Below, piece after piece: positions 1-12,104 of a stretch of DNA of 64,000 nucleotides. The notes beneath the pieces are model-generated. The model saw only the letters and a list, made by a program, of their open reading frames with translations. It had not been told where the DNA came from and made no database searches. Every line of letters starts with the position of its first letter. Within the stretch, counting starts at the first letter, position 1. The DNA lies in NCBI GenBank assembly GCA_020809705.1, contig CP085827.1, positions 6,820,001-6,884,000 on the forward strand, given 5' to 3'. Both the position numbers and the translations under genes were made by a program. The DNA comes from Calonectria ilicicola (Eukaryota > Ascomycota > Sordariomycetes > Hypocreales > Nectriaceae).

Positions 1-906
1 TAGGGTCAAGAACGGACCAGGAAGAAATAGACTAATGCAAGAGAAAATTCACACAGGTCATCTATGACCAAAAAGACCAGATCTAACACACACCCTTCAT
101 CTTACCGCCCAAGCTCCTACAAGTATCAACCTGGTCCTTGAAAAGGTTAACAGAAAAGTGGCACACAGTGTAAGGTACTAATGCAAGATAAGGCGCAAAT
201 TTACTACATCAAAACAGGCAAGAAGTAGTGGATAGAGCGTTAAAATAGACGCTCACAGCACGCCCCTAGCTATACCGCCATAAGCTTAAGGGGAATCAAC
301 CTTGTTAGCTGATGGATTAAAGTAGACTATACTGGTTAAAAGAATAGTCTAATGCAGAGTAAAGTGGTTGCATACGAGACACAATCAAATCAAAATGCCC
401 ATACATCATAGTTCACCAAAATACATCACATCCCTTCAGCCGCAACTCCATATATAGAAGGGCCCAGACCCAGAATAGCGTGATGAAGTGTAATACACCT
501 TCCTAAAACCGTATAAATCATATACCGCCGGGGCAAAACCGGAGACAACAAAAGCCACATGGCCCAAAGAATATCCAATAGAATAAAGTAAAATGGAAAG
601 AAAAGAGTTTTCCAAGACCAGCAAGGTACCAACATCTGATAAGATGTGAGATATTTTCATAAAAATGACTCATAGAGTGCATTTTAATACCGAAATCGGA
701 TAGCTTGAGAATACCAGCGGATGTAGGAGGCGAGGAGCCAGAGATTGGGTTGTTTGAGGTTGGAATTGGAGAACACCAAATCTAGTGCATGTAGCGAATT
801 GGAGATGCTGCCTATAGTATCATTAGCATAAGCAAAACAATTGAGTACGAATTGCAGATATGTTAGTAATTAGCATGCTATACCCTATTAAACATCCAAC
901 GTATAG
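1..906. other. Upstream flank of the Helitron, no gene seen
   Basis: No convincing coding region is visible. The word CTAATGCA recurs near positions 33, 178 and 349, and ACCGCC/AAGCT-like words recur at similar spacing. This suggests two or three badly decayed tandem units of about 145-170 bp. The frame of the downstream zinc-repeat ORF is open only from 907, after a TAG at 904-906, and has no ATG before 988. A 5' exon of that gene may therefore lie here or outside the window. I could not identify a Helitron 5' terminus. Confidence 0.4.
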
Positions 907-3900
907 GAAAATAAACCAGCTAATGTTACTAGGGCTCCAACCAAGAAGACAGGGGCAAGTCAAGATACAGCACAACAAGCAGGTAGCTTGGTGCCTAGCC
1001 TACATACACTTTTAGAACGACTGAGAGGACAAACCGCCGGGTCAACACTCTCTGGATTACACCTTCAAAGTCATAACGATGTATACAACCAGATGCAGGG
1101 CAGCTTCCTTACACCACCAAATATAGCACCAGCAAGACCAGCTATCACAACATCAGAAGATACTGCCAAAGCTCTCACAGAAGACTCAAATTCACAACAA
1201 ATGGGCGTCAAAGATATATCCCCATTAGGTAGTACAGAAGAACAATCAAGCGTAACAGTACTACCAACCCCAGCTTCACCAACACTCATATATCAAGCAA
1301 ACAGGCAGCAACCCCTACATTCACCTAATATGCAGGGGCGACAATGCACTACCTGTAAACAGGTGTGGATTCCAGGACCAGCTAATATATCAACTATATG
1401 CCCAAGATGCCGCAACATGGCAAGGCTAGACCCTTCACTATTCAACATCACTGTGTTAGGGTCTCGAGCAATAGAAACAGCAGGTCTAAGTAGTATCGGA
1501 CATGCACACCCGGCACAGGAGGAATCAACAAAGGGCATAGCACCATCAGAACAACTGGGCATTTCAAAGCAGCGCACATGCTATCAGTGTTTAAAACCCT
1601 GGACTCCAGATTCCCCAGACTCGCGCTTTAAATTATGCCCGCTCTGTCTGAGTAAAAGAAGGCATTCCACTATAAAAGAGGCAAACAAAGGAATAGAAAG
1701 CTCTCCACAAAGGGAAGCAAACTACAAGGAACCCCTCCTTGCATGGAGGAGTCGTATATGTACAGTATGCCAAAAAGCCTGGATACCTAAAGCCTTTGAA
1801 CAATATCAAGTGTGCTTTAGATGTCGAGAGATTAGACAAGAAGTAAAAACTCGACGCAAGAAGAACACGCAAAACCTCTCACCAGGTACTCGCATTTGCT
1901 CAGCATGTCTGCAAACCTGGGTACCTGAAGGATCTAGAGAATATCGAATGTGCCCTAAATGTCGAGAGTATAACCGAGCATCGAACAAGCGACGCCATGA
2001 GAGCGCTCGAATGGAGCTGACCGAGATGTCACAGGATGCCCGCATCTGCAGATCATGCAAACGGCCTTGGACACCTGAAGCCTCTGATGACCATAAAACA
2101 TGTTCTAAATGTCGAGAACAAGGGCGATCACGCTTTCGTAGAAAGGACAAAATCGCGAGAGAAAGGGAAGCCGAGTCTTTATTAGGTGATCGCATCTGTC
2201 GAAAATGCCACCAGAGCTGGATACCCGAAGCTTCCTATAAATCCAGAATATGTTCTAAGTGCCGAGATGTGAACCGATTATCATACGAGCATCGCAAGAA
2301 GGATATCCAGAGAAGAATGACAGAGATCTCACTGGACACCAGAAATAGTCAGGGTATAACAACTGATACAACTCTACGTATCTGCACCTTATGTCGCAAC
2401 ACTCGGCAAGCGGATACGCAAGACAAGTATCAGCGTTGCCCAGCCTGCCGTGCAAAGATAGCAGCTACTGCCCAAGCACTTAGAGAAAAGAAAGCACAGA
2501 AGAGATGTGTACAGCCCAGCGATGAATCACTTTACCCAAGCAGAAAGAAGCACAAGTCTAACAGCCAAGCAGAGTATCAAATGTAAGTGGTTAGATAAGC
2601 TATATCTATATTTGCAAAGGCTAACTATTATTACTAACATTAAAGAAATACATCTAAGCAAGAAGAACTAATAAATAATGCCCTTCAACACCTAGAAAAC
2701 CAGTATGCAGAGAAGGAAAAACAATCACTTCCTCATATATGGGCAAAGCCAATCACATTGGATACAAAGATATCAGCAGTAGAAGACTTTTACAAAGCAC
2801 TGCATGATAAAAGCACCCTTCCTACTCGAACGTGTATACTGTGCTATCAAAAGTCTTCCGAGGCCGATCTAGCCACATTAAGCTGGGAAGAGTGGGTAGC
2901 ATGGGGAATAGATGCTAAAGAAAGAGGCAGAGGTAGAAAGAGCCCATTTTCGTGCCAAAGGTGCTTCCCCTCTGAGAAGGAGGTGTATATCTGCCAAGAT
3001 TGCAAAGCAAAGGGCCAGTCGGGCGTGCCTAGCCGACGCATACTTCTTCACCAGATGCTTGGATGCGAGCATATGTACCCTGAGGCACTCAGGGGGCTAA
3101 CATTAATTGAAGAACAGCTTATTGCTTTAAATATGAGCTTTGGCTATATTACAAGATTAAGGGCAGGAGAGAAGAAAATACAACGGAATGATTATATACG
3201 GCACATCAAAGGACATATTACAGTCTTCCCGAGCAATCTCCAACATATGGTCACAGAAGTACTCCCACACCCCCTAATCAAGGTACTTGATAATATTTAT
3301 ATAACATGGCACGGCAAAGAAAGACCTAGGCCACGTGACCTCACAAAGCTTCTATCTATTCGGCGACAGAAGGTAGAACAAGCACTGGTCTGGCTTATAA
3401 AGAATAACCCCCACTATAACCATATTCGCATCAACCAATCTGAAATGGATACATGGGGAAGTCCATCTCATGGTATACCAAAACAGCTTTTCGACAGGCT
3501 AGAATTAAATCAACCAACAGCACATGAGAGAACCAGGACTGCCCACATTGTGCCAGCAACGGAGCGAGGTCTGGAGGACACTGAGACCCGAACAATTATA
3601 GACGCGCGGCAGGAGCTTGCCGCCGGACACCAGGACAACGATGGCACCGATTTTGACCTGCAATATGATGATATTAGTAGAGATGATGTTGGGTTCGGGA
3701 ATGAAGGAAGCTACTTTGATGAGATTAATTGCTCAAGCATGTTCGAGCTGGATGCCCCACCAGATGATCATGATGCAGCAAAGCTTCAGTATTCTATTGA
3801 GTCCATTAGCGGGATCAATACATTACCCTCCGATAAGACAATAGATGAGACGACAGCTCGAACCCAGCCATACATACACCTTCTCAAAGGAAGCAAATAT

Positions 3901-6900
3901 GCTAACAATAATGATCTCTGGTTTTGGGCAAAAACATTCCCCGCACTATTGCCTTTTGGATTTGGAGGACCTCGTATTAAGGAAGAAAGAGAATCCGAAC
4001 TCTGGAAGCATTTCTCGGGCATTAATAAAGAGGAGCAGCTGCCTAGGTTAATACAAGCTCCCGACTATAACATGACCAGAAAAACATGGGCAAGAGCAGT
4101 ATTGCAAAGGCATGGGGCTAGATTTAGCAGCCATCAGGCCTTATCATTTATTATATTCAATATGGAGGTTCGAGAAAAGAACCGAGGAGTTAGTATGATT
4201 AGTGTTGATCGAAGCGATTTCCCTGAAGTGGAGAGGATTATTAAATCCCTCTCGCCAGAGAGACTTGAAAGGGCCAAGCAAGATCTCGAGACACAAGGGA
4301 AGACATCTGATGAGGATGTAAAGAAGCTCCTCCGACACATATCTCATTACGGGTACAAGCAGCATATGTCTAAGGAAGCTAAGATGGCAATGCGAAGAAA
4401 GATTAAAGCGCTGATTGTCCGCTATGGAATCCCAGCAATATGGTTCACTATCAGCCCCAATGATCTTACAAACCCGGTCAAGATACGGCTAGCAGTGTAC
4501 CGGAGAAATGCAGATCAAGATGAAAACAATAACCGAGATGACTACACGGACGAAGAGGCTGAGAAGCTTATCCAGGAAGCACTAGAGAATTCCTTTAAGA
4601 GCGCAAAAGTGGCTATCCCCGACCCATTAGGTTCTGCTCTTTTCTTTAAGCGAGAAGTGGAGTTGTTCTTCGAGCACTATGTTAAAACAGGACAGGACTC
4701 TATTTTTGGCCGGGTAGACCAGTACTATGCAGCAGTGGAGACAAACCAGCGTGGTGCGTTCCATCTTCATGGAATGATGTGGCACGAAGGCAACCTGGAG
4801 CATTCTAGGGTTATTGGTATGCCTAACGATGATACCGACGAGAGCATGTTAAGAACACGAGAACATATCCTTCGCTATGTTGACACTGTTTTTACAGAAG
4901 ATCTTGATGAAACAGTCCTTCAAGAGGAGGAGAACATGCGGCGGACACCCTATACCGATATTACTACAAAATTCCAAAATAAGGAACAATTTGCAGCAGA
5001 ATTTAATACAGAAGCAAACTTTATAGCAGCAAAGACGCAGATGCATATCTGCAACGATACATGCTGGAAATACTCACTTAATCGGCCAAAGGTAGGAAAG
5101 AAGGACTGCAGGTTTGGAGCACCATGGAAGCTTATCGAGAAGACGGGATTCGCACCAAATGGGGCATTGCAACTACGTCGCTCCCACCCTCTGATAAATA
5201 GGTGGAATACTGCAATGGCGGTAGGATTACGACATAACCATGACATCTCCTTTATCGGGACATCTTCCAAGAGTCTGGCGCTGGTTTACTACTTGACAAA
5301 TTACACTACCAAGGTCGAAGACCCTAGTTGGAAGCGGGCAGCTATTGCAGCGGAGTTATACGAGCGAAAGTTTCCAGCAAACAGATCAACGGAGGAAGAT
5401 CAAAACCCAGACCCAAGAACCTTGGCAAACCAAAGCCGACAATACATATTAAGCGTGGTCAATAGGATACACACGGAGCAGCAGCTATCGCATGTTGAGG
5501 TGCTCGCATACTTGCTCAACCATCCAACAGAATACTCTAGTGTTTCCAATTGGGCTTATATTAATATGACAGTGGCCTACTGGAGCATATTTAAAAGATG
5601 GTCCTATCTTAGATATTTGGCGGAAGGACCAGATATTGACGAGGGAGGAGAGGCCAAATCAGAGACCGAACACTCAAACAACTCCCCTCAGCAAGAGGTA
5701 ATAACCTCAGGACACGACCAAACCAATAACGAAATGACCGAGAACAACCATCAAGCGCAAGAGACCACAGAAGATCGGGTTCTGATCGGAGATAGCGGCA
5801 AGATTCTGTCTATTTTCGAAGCATACCATAATCGAGGATCACTCTTAAAGCAGCTCTGCTTATACGACTATTTGATGCTTATTAAAATACAAAGGAAGGC
5901 ACAAGATCATTCAAATAGGGTAAATACTATACCGTTTGATCAAAGCTGGGCGACTGGAAGGGAATGGGTTCAGGTTTTGCGACCTGAGAAGAAATACGCT
6001 GTGCCATGCCTTAACGGATTTCTCTGCATGGACTTTACTACCGAGGAAAATGGAAAATACTATCAACAGGCAGCAGTACAGCACCTTGCACTTTTTGTAC
6101 CTTGGGAGCGCTTTATTATGGATAAGAGCAAACGTCCAGCTGATCTGTGGAAGTATTGGAAGGCGCGAATTCCACAGAGATTACAGACAATTGTGGGCAA
6201 TATCCAACTCCAGAGGCGGTCAGCGGAGGACGCTCGGAGGGACGCAGCGCAGTGGGCGGTAGATGGGAACGATACCATAATGGGTGACCTTGATGCAGAG
6301 GAAGACGAGGATACAGCAGGCGCAAGTGTGATTGAACCGCACCGGCCACATCAGGTGGCGCATTTTGACCGCCTAGTCGACGCAATCGGAGCTGCTATTG
6401 CTCCTGGCGAAGTTACAGAGAGCTCTTCACACATCCACCGCGTATATGAGAAGCTACGGGCAGTTCAGAATGAGGTGCCTGAGTTTGAGGAAGACTTTGG
6501 GATGATTGTTAGGGCAGAGCCCCTAAATAATTACCACAGCGGTACATATTCACCGGGTGAAATTCCCCCACAACACAAGTTGGCATGGATAAAAAAGAAG
6601 CAAGATGAAGCCTCGAAAGCTATTGAGAAAAGAATACAGGGAGTCGAAGGAGCATCAGCGACCAATATATCCAGTTCATCAGTACGGGAAGCTGCAAGAA
6701 TAGCCGACACCGGCTTTGGTGGTGTAGGCGTAAACATGGCAGAAGAGGATATGGAGGAACCGAAAGAGACCATTGCTATCGTGGAGATTGGAGCCTCTAT
6801 ATCATTTCTCCACATTGGACAGCAGATTGCCAAAAGGTTTACATTAAATGAGCGACAAACCATTGCCTTTATGTTGATCTGCCACCACTTAGACCAATAC

Positions 6901-8604
6901 GAGAGGTCTGAAACCACAGGTGGCAACTTCGCAGGAACAAAAGAGAACAAAAAGATATCCCAGTTCTTTGAGTACCTAGGTGGTGAAGGTGGCACTGGGA
7001 AGTCCAGGGTTATTGGAGCCTTAGCTGAACTGTTCTCACGTAAGGGCATATCGCACAGGCTACTAATCACAGCATTTTCGGGTACGGCAGCAGCTCAAAT
7101 CAATGGCGTGACGCTTCACTCAGCCTGCCAAATGAAGCCCGATGCAAACCAGGATGGTGAGGAAGCGGAAGTATACAACATAACTGGTCGATTTGTCAAT
7201 GGAGCGCAGCGCAACAACTGGAAGGATAAGTGGCTCTTGATTGTAGATGAGGTCAGCATGCTTGGTGCTAAAACTCTCTACAAGGCAAACCAGAAAATGT
7301 GCCATTTCCGCGGTTCTCAAGAAGACTTTGGCGGGATTCCCGTGGTGCTCTTCTCGGGCGACTTTCATCAGTTTCGGCCTGTGATGGATATGACACTCCT
7401 TATGCCAGCTACTAGCGTCTCTAAAGAGTCAGATAGGGTCGCTTTTAGGATTTGGTCAAGGTTTACAAACGTGGTGCTCCTCACAGAACAAATGCGCGCC
7501 GCCGGAGACCTGCAGCTAAAAACCCTTCTGCAGCGAATCAGAGAGGGCATACAAGACGAGAAGGATATGGACCTCCTCAACAGTCAGTGCTTTAGAGAGG
7601 GTGAGGCAATACCCTGGGAGACAGGAGTTAAGGTTATCACACCTCTAAACCGAAACCGATGGAATTTGAATCTGGAGGCAACATTGGCCTTCCAGGAAAG
7701 GGAAGGTAAAGTGGCGCGTATCTTCCTTTCCGAACATAAATGGGGCAAACCACTACCTCCGCGCAAGCCGGGGGACCCTAAACGCAAGCAACAAAAATTC
7801 GGACAGGTAGGTGCGAGGGTGAGCGAGAGGGAGGCTAGACTTATGGCAGGTCTGGGAGATGACGGCCAGATTGCTGTCCCAGGTTCCTTTATGTTCATAC
7901 CCGGGATGCCGATTGTAATCACCAAAAATCGCAACACAGGCCTAAAGCTTGTTAATGGTGCAGTATATCAAGCACTGGATGTTATTATAGATAAAAGATA
8001 CCCAGGATACCGATTGGGCGCAGGACTTATTGTCCACTTTGGACCGCCAGCTGGTCTTATTCTTAGCTCGCCAACCACCAAGGACCTCAAAATCAAGGGT
8101 TTGCCACCGGGAACATTACTACTCACACCAGAGAGTATAATCATCAATCCTTTAACAAAGGCAAGGTCATGGCACACCCACCCAGTTTCCCGCAAAGGGC
8201 TCACCTGCACACCAGCCTTTGCCTGTACAGATTACAAAGTGCAGGGGCAGACATTAGAGAAGATTGCACTGGAGCTACGAGGTGCTGGAATAAATAAGGA
8301 TACGGGGGAGCCTATGAAGTGCGATGCAACCAGCTTGTATGTCCAGCTATCCCGATGCACGTCATTGGAGGGCATCACTCTTATATCAAGGGTCCGGACA
8401 GAGGATATAGTGGGAAATAAACAGAAACAGTTTATGATCGATGGAATGAAGAGGCTGGAGGCACTGTGCGAAGAGACACTAAGCCAAGCCCACATTATTT
8501 TGAGCCCATGGTTATAGAAGGAGGAGCTAGATCAATAAGGAGAACAATCTATTACTAATTAAGAGCTGATTGATTAGTAAAGTAGTATAAGCAAGCGATT
8601 CTAG
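907..8604 (+). mobile_element. Helitron (rolling-circle transposon), autonomous-looking; ends undefined
   Basis: The region encodes the diagnostic Helitron combination of an HUH Rep nickase and a PIF1-type helicase in one uninterrupted frame, so it looks autonomous and possibly recent. The stated limits are only the coding span plus a candidate 3' end. A perfect hairpin (arms 8552-8559 and 8573-8580) is followed 20 nt later by CTAG at 8601-8604. The canonical arrangement is a hairpin about 10-12 nt before CTRR and insertion at AT, and CTAG here is followed by A. The 3' end is therefore weak and the 5' end was not found. Confidence 0.75.
988..8517 (+). CDS. Helitron RepHel transposase with N-terminal zinc-ribbon repeat array
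   Basis: This protein nicks and unwinds DNA for rolling-circle transposition. Exons are 988-2582 and 2646-8517, giving about 2,488 residues from 988. The 63-nt intron has a GTAAGT donor, a TACTAAC branch site and keeps frame, so the two ORFs are very probably one gene. In order: seven CxxC-x17/18-CxxC units (about residues 118-500); a cysteine-containing Helitron-associated region (560-700); a Helitron helicase-like domain; the HUH motif FHLH (H1238, H1240); the catalytic tyrosine region YYLTNY (Y1413, Y1414, Y1418); a PIF1 helicase with Walker A GGEGGTGKS (K1984) and Walker B LLIVDE (D2066). No stop or frameshift interrupts it. No ATG precedes the repeats in frame, so the true start is unresolved and may lie in an upstream exon. 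Confidence 0.85.
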
Positions 8605-9044
8605 AACTATATAAATCTGCTTTACAGCCGATTTTTTATTTTCTTCCCAAGCCCCTCCAAAAAATAATCAGAAAAACCAGAAAAAATGCTAGAAAAATAA
8701 AAAAAGGCCCTACCATTACGTAGAAAGGCCAAATCACATGAATATCCACGTGAAAATCAGGTGATTTAAAGGAAATTGAAGAAAAAATAGAAGGTAAAGA
8801 TTGGCTGGATTGTGTAGAATGGAGCAACTTTGAAGATGGGAGACTGGTCAGACGAGTGTAAAGTGGAGAGGATATTACCTAATCAAGAATCACACTGGGA
8901 AACACCATCCTGCATACCTCTTCTTTTTAGCGCCCCTTAAACTCTCGTTCCGAGAGCATGAGCAGGCGGTTGCTACTCTTTTCCCACAATAGGGTTTTTA
9001 ATGAGGGCAACAGGATTTGTTACCTAGCCTCACTTGAGGAGGGG
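8518..9044. other. Helitron 3' flank, no gene seen
   Basis: This is AT-rich sequence after the helicase stop. It holds the hairpin at 8552-8580 (8-bp arms, 13-nt loop) and a second small hairpin, CTCTCG-TTC-CGAGAG, near 8943-8957. Neither has a well-placed CTRR end. No ORF with family resemblance is visible. Confidence 0.4.
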
Positions 9045-9187
9045 TGTTGGAAATGTCTTGCATGCTCCAAGCGAGGCTTATGTAACAAGAGATAAACCCA
9101 AGGGATGAAGATCTCTTATAGCTCCCTTCACACAGAACACTTGTTCTTTAGACAACACACACAATACAATACATCACAAGTCTAACA
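9045..9187 (+). repeat. Copia-type LTR, copy 1 (143 bp)
   Basis: It begins TGTTGG and ends CTAACA (TG...CA), and is the same length as the LTR at 23610-23752 on the other strand. The two differ at only three positions, all T here against C there: two at CpG and one at CpA. Flanks are AGGGG and AGGAC, so there is no matched 5-bp duplication. Together with the retained leader downstream, this suggests the 5' LTR of an otherwise deleted element rather than a clean solo LTR. Confidence 0.85.
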
Positions 9188-9310
9188 AGGACGACACTGA
9201 GTCAGGTAGTCATGCAGAATAAACGTAGTTTCCTATTGAATACAAGACTAAAACTTCATCCTTCCTTCCTTCCTCTAACTTTTCCTTCTTAAGTAAGGGA
9301 TGAACGAGAT
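9188..9310 (+). repeat. Internal leader remnant of the LTR element
   Basis: It follows the LTR directly. It shares an exact 20-base word (9230-9249) and flanking similarity with a segment on the opposite strand near 11952-11971. Because this sequence abuts an LTR end, I infer it is the 5' untranslated leader of the retrotransposon. No gag or pol coding sequence follows. Confidence 0.5.
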
Positions 9311-9600
9311 ACTGTGTCTGCTGGGCCCACGGGGCTAGGGCTCTGTTGTCTTAGACCTTAAGAAATGTAGGCCTCACTTGATGTGAAGGAGGCTGTGTCA
9401 CATTTGGTCTCGTTAATTTATAAATTATTATAATAAATCGCACTATAGACAGGCAGTGTAGATTAATGCGGCAGGGCTAGTAGTTGAGTGCTAAAAATAT
9501 ATATAGGAGGAAGGTGCATGTTCTATTAACTATCCACTCTCCTAGAGGATCAATATAGGTCTAAATAGTGTGTGGACTATAGATATGCATTGAGACTTTC

Positions 9601-11422
9601 TTAACTAAATGTAGTCTTTAATACCGCCTGTAGACCTTGTTTCAATAGTCGACCTTTATCACCCGTATTCGCATCTCCTCTCCAAGCAATAAAGCCATCG
9701 GGTCGGACAAGAATAGCGCTGCCATCTTCAAGGCGGCATTTCTTTGCTCCTAAACCATTTATGTCCTTATATGGTGAAGAACTATCGTTTAGAATATAGG
9801 TGTCTATTATGAGGGGAAGCCCAGCAGCAGCCATCGTCCAGCCTGAGTGCGAGTTACTTGCGATGAGAACAAAGTTCTGCTTGATAAGATCAAGGCTAGA
9901 TATGCTCTTTGATGAGTCAAAAGCGCTCTCAAGGATGAAATGAGGAAACCTGGAACCAGGTACTGTGCTAGGAAATAAAGTGTCGTCCCAGAGGTTTTCG
10001 ATTGCTATCTGATTAGTCTCATTAATGAAAGCGCCCAAGGGATACCGATACCCCAATTCAACGTCGAAATCGTTAACTTCTGGTACTGGAGGTTGCTTGA
10101 ACATGACCCGATTTTGGAACCGATAGTAAGCTTGGTTGACCGTAAATTGATCAATAGGTTGTCTCTCGGTATTGTACGTTGCTAGTAATGAATGGGATGC
10201 TTTGCCTGAGATGACATAGGCCAACTTCCAAGCTAGATTATGCGCATCCTGCTTTTTTAGTAAGTATTCATATCTCCTAAAATAGTCGGTACCTACTGCA
10301 ATACCAGTGTTTCCTCCTAAACCACCGGTAGGTGGCATGACATGGGCTGCGTCGCCCGCCAAAAAGACACGACCACCATGGCTCTCAAAGTGGTCTGCCG
10401 TGTAAGCAGCCATAGTCCAGTAATTGCAAGCTTGAACCTCGACTGATACCTGAGCCGAGTCAAGACCCAGACAATCGTAAAAGTATTTCTGTGCTTCCTC
10501 ACTTGTGACGCTGCCAGGTTGAAAATCAACCTTGCCCCCAACATTATTGACCATGAGCAGTCCTTGAGTTCCTTCGTTCTCGAGGCGGAATCCTCCCCCA
10601 ATCCTATCATTCATGACATATATAACCCCGTGAACAGCCCTCTTACCGATATATGGGCTTAGATTGGACCTGAATGCAACACTTAGGCTATTGCGTAGCA
10701 CGCCAGGACCGCTCCAGCCCATACCTTCTTTTTGCCTGGTTGCACTTCTATTTCCGTCACAAGAGACCAAATATTTCGTCTTGTACTTCTTCATATTCCC
10801 GGAGGCAATTTCTTTGACGACGACTATGACGCTATCCACTTTCTCGTCATAGAGGAGAACTTCATGACCATGAAGATGTGTACTTCCGAATTGGTCTGCG
10901 TGTGAACCTAGAACAGGTTCAAACATACGCTGTGAAATCCAGACCCAATTGGAAGGTGTAACCTTTTTGATCTTTTCAGGGTCATGCTCTTGCAAGTGTT
11001 TGATGACTTTGCCGCCAATTAATTGCTCAACGAGGAGCATACCCGCATTAGTGTCAAATTCTCTTGCACTTTGCTCCTTTGTGAACTCCTCCAGGTTTAA
11101 TTGCCGCAGAATCTCACTGGTTCGAAAGTTCAAACCGGCTGCCCTTGGGTGAGTACCAGCTGCCGGATGACGATCAAAGGAAATAGACTTGATGCTGAGA
11201 ATTTTTAGTAGTCACTTAGAGCAGGTCAAATGTTTGAGCCTCTTACCCATGGTACCCAAGGAGAAGTCCCAGGGTTTTCCCAACCATGCTAGACCCAATG
11301 ATAATAACAGGCCATTCTTCCTTTTCTAGTGGAATTCCGGAGTGGTCGAAATTAGAAAACAAGCTTTTCCTCAAGTTTGCTTGAGACAAAGTGTCGTCAT
11401 TTTGTTGGAGGGTCGAAGCCAT
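9601..11422 (-). CDS. Class A FAD-dependent aromatic monooxygenase (PheA/TfdB type)
   Basis: Predicted to hydroxylate a phenolic substrate using FAD, NAD(P)H and O2. Exons are 11422-11247, 11194-10297 and 10248-9601, giving 573 residues, normal for the family. The second intron (48 nt) is in frame and open, so a naive ORF reads through it; removing it restores the family sequence [15 protein letters not shown]. The N-terminal FAD loop reads [13 protein letters not shown], a degenerate GxGxxG. The second FAD motif [12 protein letters not shown] and a C-terminal [16 protein letters not shown] block are intact. The ATG at 11422 is used because the dinucleotide-binding strand begins shortly after it. 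It is the outermost enzyme of the putative aromatic cluster, transcribed in the same direction as the next monooxygenase. Substrate unknown. Confidence 0.9.
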
Positions 11423-12104
11423 GTTGGAGCTTCTGCTTTAGGAGCTAGATTATTTGCACAAGTTGGATGAAACTTAAATGATTTTGTAGGAATGTGTTGA
11501 GTTATCTATTCTCCAGATTTCAATATTTCAATAAAACCAGTTTGATTAAATATATGCAGATGGCCAAGGTTGACCCTCACTCAACTCTATGATAGTAGCC
11601 GAACTGGTGGTGGACCACCATGGGGACTTACCCGGTGGAGGAACCCGACGTACGAGCAGCGAGCAATATTCTTGGAGTCTATTACGCCCAGAGGCGTCCG
11701 CGCGTAGCCTGCGTTTGTCTTTCGGACCCACAGATCAAATACTTAGTTCTCTCATTGAATTTGAATCGGGATTCGGGCGATGCGTTTCCGAGGATAACCG
11801 CCACACTCTGCAGGGACTGCAGCTGTGTAACGCGGGCTCCCTCACATCGAGGAAACGCATCATCCCTTGACGCCCAACGGGATGTTGCAGCCCCTTTATC
11901 CCCTTCCACAGAGAAAAAGAGAAAGGTTAGAATAAGTGGGGGTTAAACCTGAGTCTTGTATTCAATAGGAACCTACGCTTCCTTTGCTTGACTACCTTGT
12001 CTGATGTCGGCCTGTTACAAAGCCACATGGTTTTCTTGACTTCAACGATCGCAGGATTGTACAAAGTATTATCTGATCACAAAATAGAATAAATTAAATT
12101 TAAT
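11423..12104. other. Intergenic: promoter of the 9.6-kb monooxygenase plus retroelement remnant
   Basis: The stretch is richer in GC than its surroundings. It holds a CGGGCTCCCTCACA word near 11833, a loose match to the shared cluster motif, and the opposite-strand leader remnant described separately. Several overlapping short ORFs on both strands show no family resemblance and are treated as chance. Confidence 0.45.
11870..12015 (-). repeat. Diverged LTR-element leader, opposite orientation
   Basis: On the minus strand a TAACA end is followed by sequence that aligns with the leader at 9188-9250. The shared parts include AGGTAGTC, CGTAG and an exact 20-base word at 11952-11971. The LTR itself is not recognisable beyond its last bases, probably because the neighbouring gene end limits it. 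This is a decayed fragment. Confidence 0.45.

Noticed and set aside
8943..8957. CTCTCG-TTC-CGAGAG as the Helitron 3' hairpin
   Set aside because: No CTRR follows at the required distance; the nearest CTAG is about 70 nt away.
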